Below the pieces are notes generated by a model. The model was not told the origin of the DNA. It worked only from the letters and a program-made list of their open reading frames with translations, and did not search any database. A stretch of 7,235 bases of DNA from Myxococcales bacterium (GTDB lineage Bacteria; Myxococcota_A; UBA9160; JALSIO01), in the NCBI GenBank assembly GCA_026989995.1, contig JALSIO010000001.1, positions 1 through 7,235 of the forward strand, read 5' to 3'. Positions 6,041 to 7,235 of the stretch are shown one piece after another. How positions within the stretch are numbered: position 1 is the stretch's first letter; every line of letters begins with the position of its first letter. Made by a program: the position numbers and the translations under genes.

Positions 6041-6063
6041 CCCGGGCCGGCGCGCGGCCCCGG
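6041..6063. repeat. GC hairpin between hydrolase and transporter genes
   Basis: GGGCCG (6044-6049), loop GCGCG, CGGCCC (6055-6060) is a perfect 6-bp stem, extended by two outer C-G pairs after one mismatch. It lies 12 bases after the hydrolase stop and has no T-tract, so it is at best a weak terminator. Confidence 0.4.
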
Positions 6064-6112
6064 TGAGGGCGCCCTCCCGCGATCCGGGGTGCCGGGTGGA
6101 GTCCGATTCGAA

Positions 6113-7235
6113 GTGAGCGGAGGCGTCCCGACCCGGCGCGCGATGGCGACGCTCCTCGCCGTCGTGGTGGTCGACCTGATCGGCTTCGGCATCGTGATGC
6201 CGGTGCTGCCCTTCTGGGCTCGCACCTACGGAGCGGACGGCACCACCCTCGGGCTCATCCAGGCCGCCTACGCGGCCGCGCAGTTCGTCTTCGCACCCAT
6301 CTGGGGGCGCCTGTCCGACCGGGTCGGGCGCCGGCCGGTGCTGCTCGCCACCATCGCGGGCACCGCCTGCTCGCTCCTCCTGCTCGGTCTCGCCGACTCG
6401 CTCGCCGGCATCTTCCTCGCCCGCCTGCTCGCCGGTTCCTTCGCCGCCAACATCTCCGTCGCCGCCGCCTACCTCGCGGACGTCACCGGCGAGGAGGCGC
6501 GAACCCGGGCGATGGGGCTCCTGGGCGCGAGCTTCGGGATCGGCTTCCTGGTGGGCCCGGCCCTGGGAGGCCTGCTCGCACCCCGCGGCTACGACGTGCC
6601 CATGCTCTTCGCCGCCGGGCTCGCGGCCACGAACCTGGGCTTTGCCGTGGCCTTCCTCCCGGAGCCGGCGGGGCGGGCGGCCCGGGAGGAGCTCGGCCGC
6701 CTGGCCGTACTGCGGGATCCTCGGGTGCTCCGGGTGTGCGCCACGTACCTCCTCTTCTCGCTGGCGGTGACCCAGCTCGAGACGGTCTTCGCCTACTTCA
6801 TGCTGGATCGCTTCGGCTACGACGCCCGCGAGGTCGCCTTCATCCTGGTGGGGATGGCGCTCGTCATGGGCGCGATCCAGGGCGGGGCCATGGGGGGGCT
6901 CGCCCGGCGCTTTCGCGACCGCGAGCTGGTGCTCGGGGGAGGCGCCCTTCTCGCCGCGGGCTTTGCCCTCACGCCGCTGGCCCCGAGCGTCCCACTGCTG
7001 CTGGTCCCGCTGCTCGCCGCCGCGGTGGGGCGGGCGGTGGCCCAGCCGGCGCTGATGAGCCTGGCCAGCCAGGTCGCCACCCCCGCGACCCGCGGCGCCG
7101 TGATGGGCACCTTCCAGTCGAGCGCCTCCCTGGCCCGGGTCGTCGGGCCCGTACTGGCCGGCGTGCTCTACGACCGCTCCATCGGTGCGCCCTTCGGGCT
7201 CGCGGCCGCGCTGTTGGGGCTCGCGCTGCTCACCG
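6113..7235 (+). CDS. MFS drug-type antiporter, TetA/DHA1-like (3' end outside the window)
   Basis: This is a proton-coupled inner-membrane exporter of the major facilitator superfamily. 374 codons are present and no stop is reached, so the last transmembrane part is missing. The frame begins at GTG 6113 with GGTGGAG about ten bases upstream; ATG 6143 is an alternative but has a ribosome site too far away. TM1 contains DLIGFGIVMPVLP, as in TetA-type drug exporters. Motif A is G65-R-L-S-D69-R-V-G-R-R-P between TM2 and TM3. Motif B is R104-LLA-G108 in TM4. The antiporter motif C is G144-FLVGPALGG in TM5. A charged loop around PEPAGRAAREELG separates the two six-helix halves. It starts 81 bp after the hydrolase stop and may be co-transcribed with it. 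The substrate is not determinable; a tetracycline role should not be assumed. Confidence 0.9.
   Translation, partial: MSGGVPTRRAMATLLAVVVVDLIGFGIVMPVLPFWARTYGADGTTLGLIQAAYAAAQFVFAPIWGRLSDRVGRRPVLLATIAGTACSLLLLGLADSLAGIFLARLLAGSFAANISVAAAYLADVTGEEARTRAMGLLGASFGIGFLVGPALGGLLAPRGYDVPMLFAAGLAATNLGFAVAFLPEPAGRAAREELGRLAVLRDPRVLRVCATYLLFSLAVTQLETVFAYFMLDRFGYDAREVAFILVGMALVMGAIQGGAMGGLARRFRDRELVLGGGALLAAGFALTPLAPSVPLLLVPLLAAAVGRAVAQPALMSLASQVATPATRGAVMGTFQSSASLARVVGPVLAGVLYDRSIGAPFGLAAALLGLALLT

Noticed and set aside
2785..6066. A 1093-codon plus-strand open frame
   Set aside because: It is an Arg/Gly/Pro-rich shadow, offset from the copper-protein and hydrolase genes and crossing both of them and their intergenic gap; it has no motifs or ribosome site.
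1..7235. CRISPR array
   Set aside because: No regularly spaced direct repeats of suitable length were seen anywhere in the window.

Overview
The window is very GC-rich (about 70% or more by eye) with strongly G/C-biased third codon positions. It carries a one-piece bacterial tmRNA gene and secreted proteins with paired Asp-rich calcium-type repeats and a Myxococcus-style cysteine-rich repeat. These features suggest a Gram-negative environmental bacterium of the Myxococcota/Deltaproteobacteria type. That placement is an inference from style; no marker in the window fixes the taxon.

The left part (1-1700) is gene wreckage. A minus-strand IS91-family transposase remnant (155-1244) keeps the C-terminal half of the protein and the catalytic-tyrosine region. 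It has lost the N-terminal half with the HUH motif and carries a +1 frameshift near 706. Head-on against it lies a plus-strand coding-like fragment of unknown identity (about 1222-1480) with its own one-base frameshift near 1341, then the last ~40 codons of a tyrosine recombinase (1481-1612). The recombinase fragment ends about 100 bp before the 3' end of ssrA, a classical integration site, so this looks like the scar of an old integrative element. Three hairpins fill the gap.

The centre (1706-2074, minus strand) is a complete tmRNA gene (ssrA). It has an encoded CCA end, a perfect T-arm, a 7-bp acceptor stem and a tag reading frame encoding ADTDYALAA. A plausible sigma70-type promoter lies at 2087-2115. 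From 2116 to 2575 I find no convincing gene, only inverted repeats, a possible -10 element and the ribosome-binding site of the next gene.

The right part (2576-7235) holds three intact plus-strand genes in a row. The first is a 695-residue secreted multidomain protein: two Ca-binding dockerin-like repeats, a Cys-rich repeat, a cytochrome-c-like CxxxxCH segment, and a PHM/DBH-type copper monooxygenase region with all six expected copper ligands visible. The second is a secreted Ser-Asp-His alpha/beta hydrolase of the dienelactone-hydrolase/PAF-acetylhydrolase/PETase-like type. The third is an MFS drug-type antiporter that runs off the window. The gaps are 168 and 81 bp, each with a GC-rich hairpin, so co-transcription is possible but not shown. 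An extracytoplasmic oxidation and ester-hydrolysis module with an exporter is one reading; the substrates are unknown.
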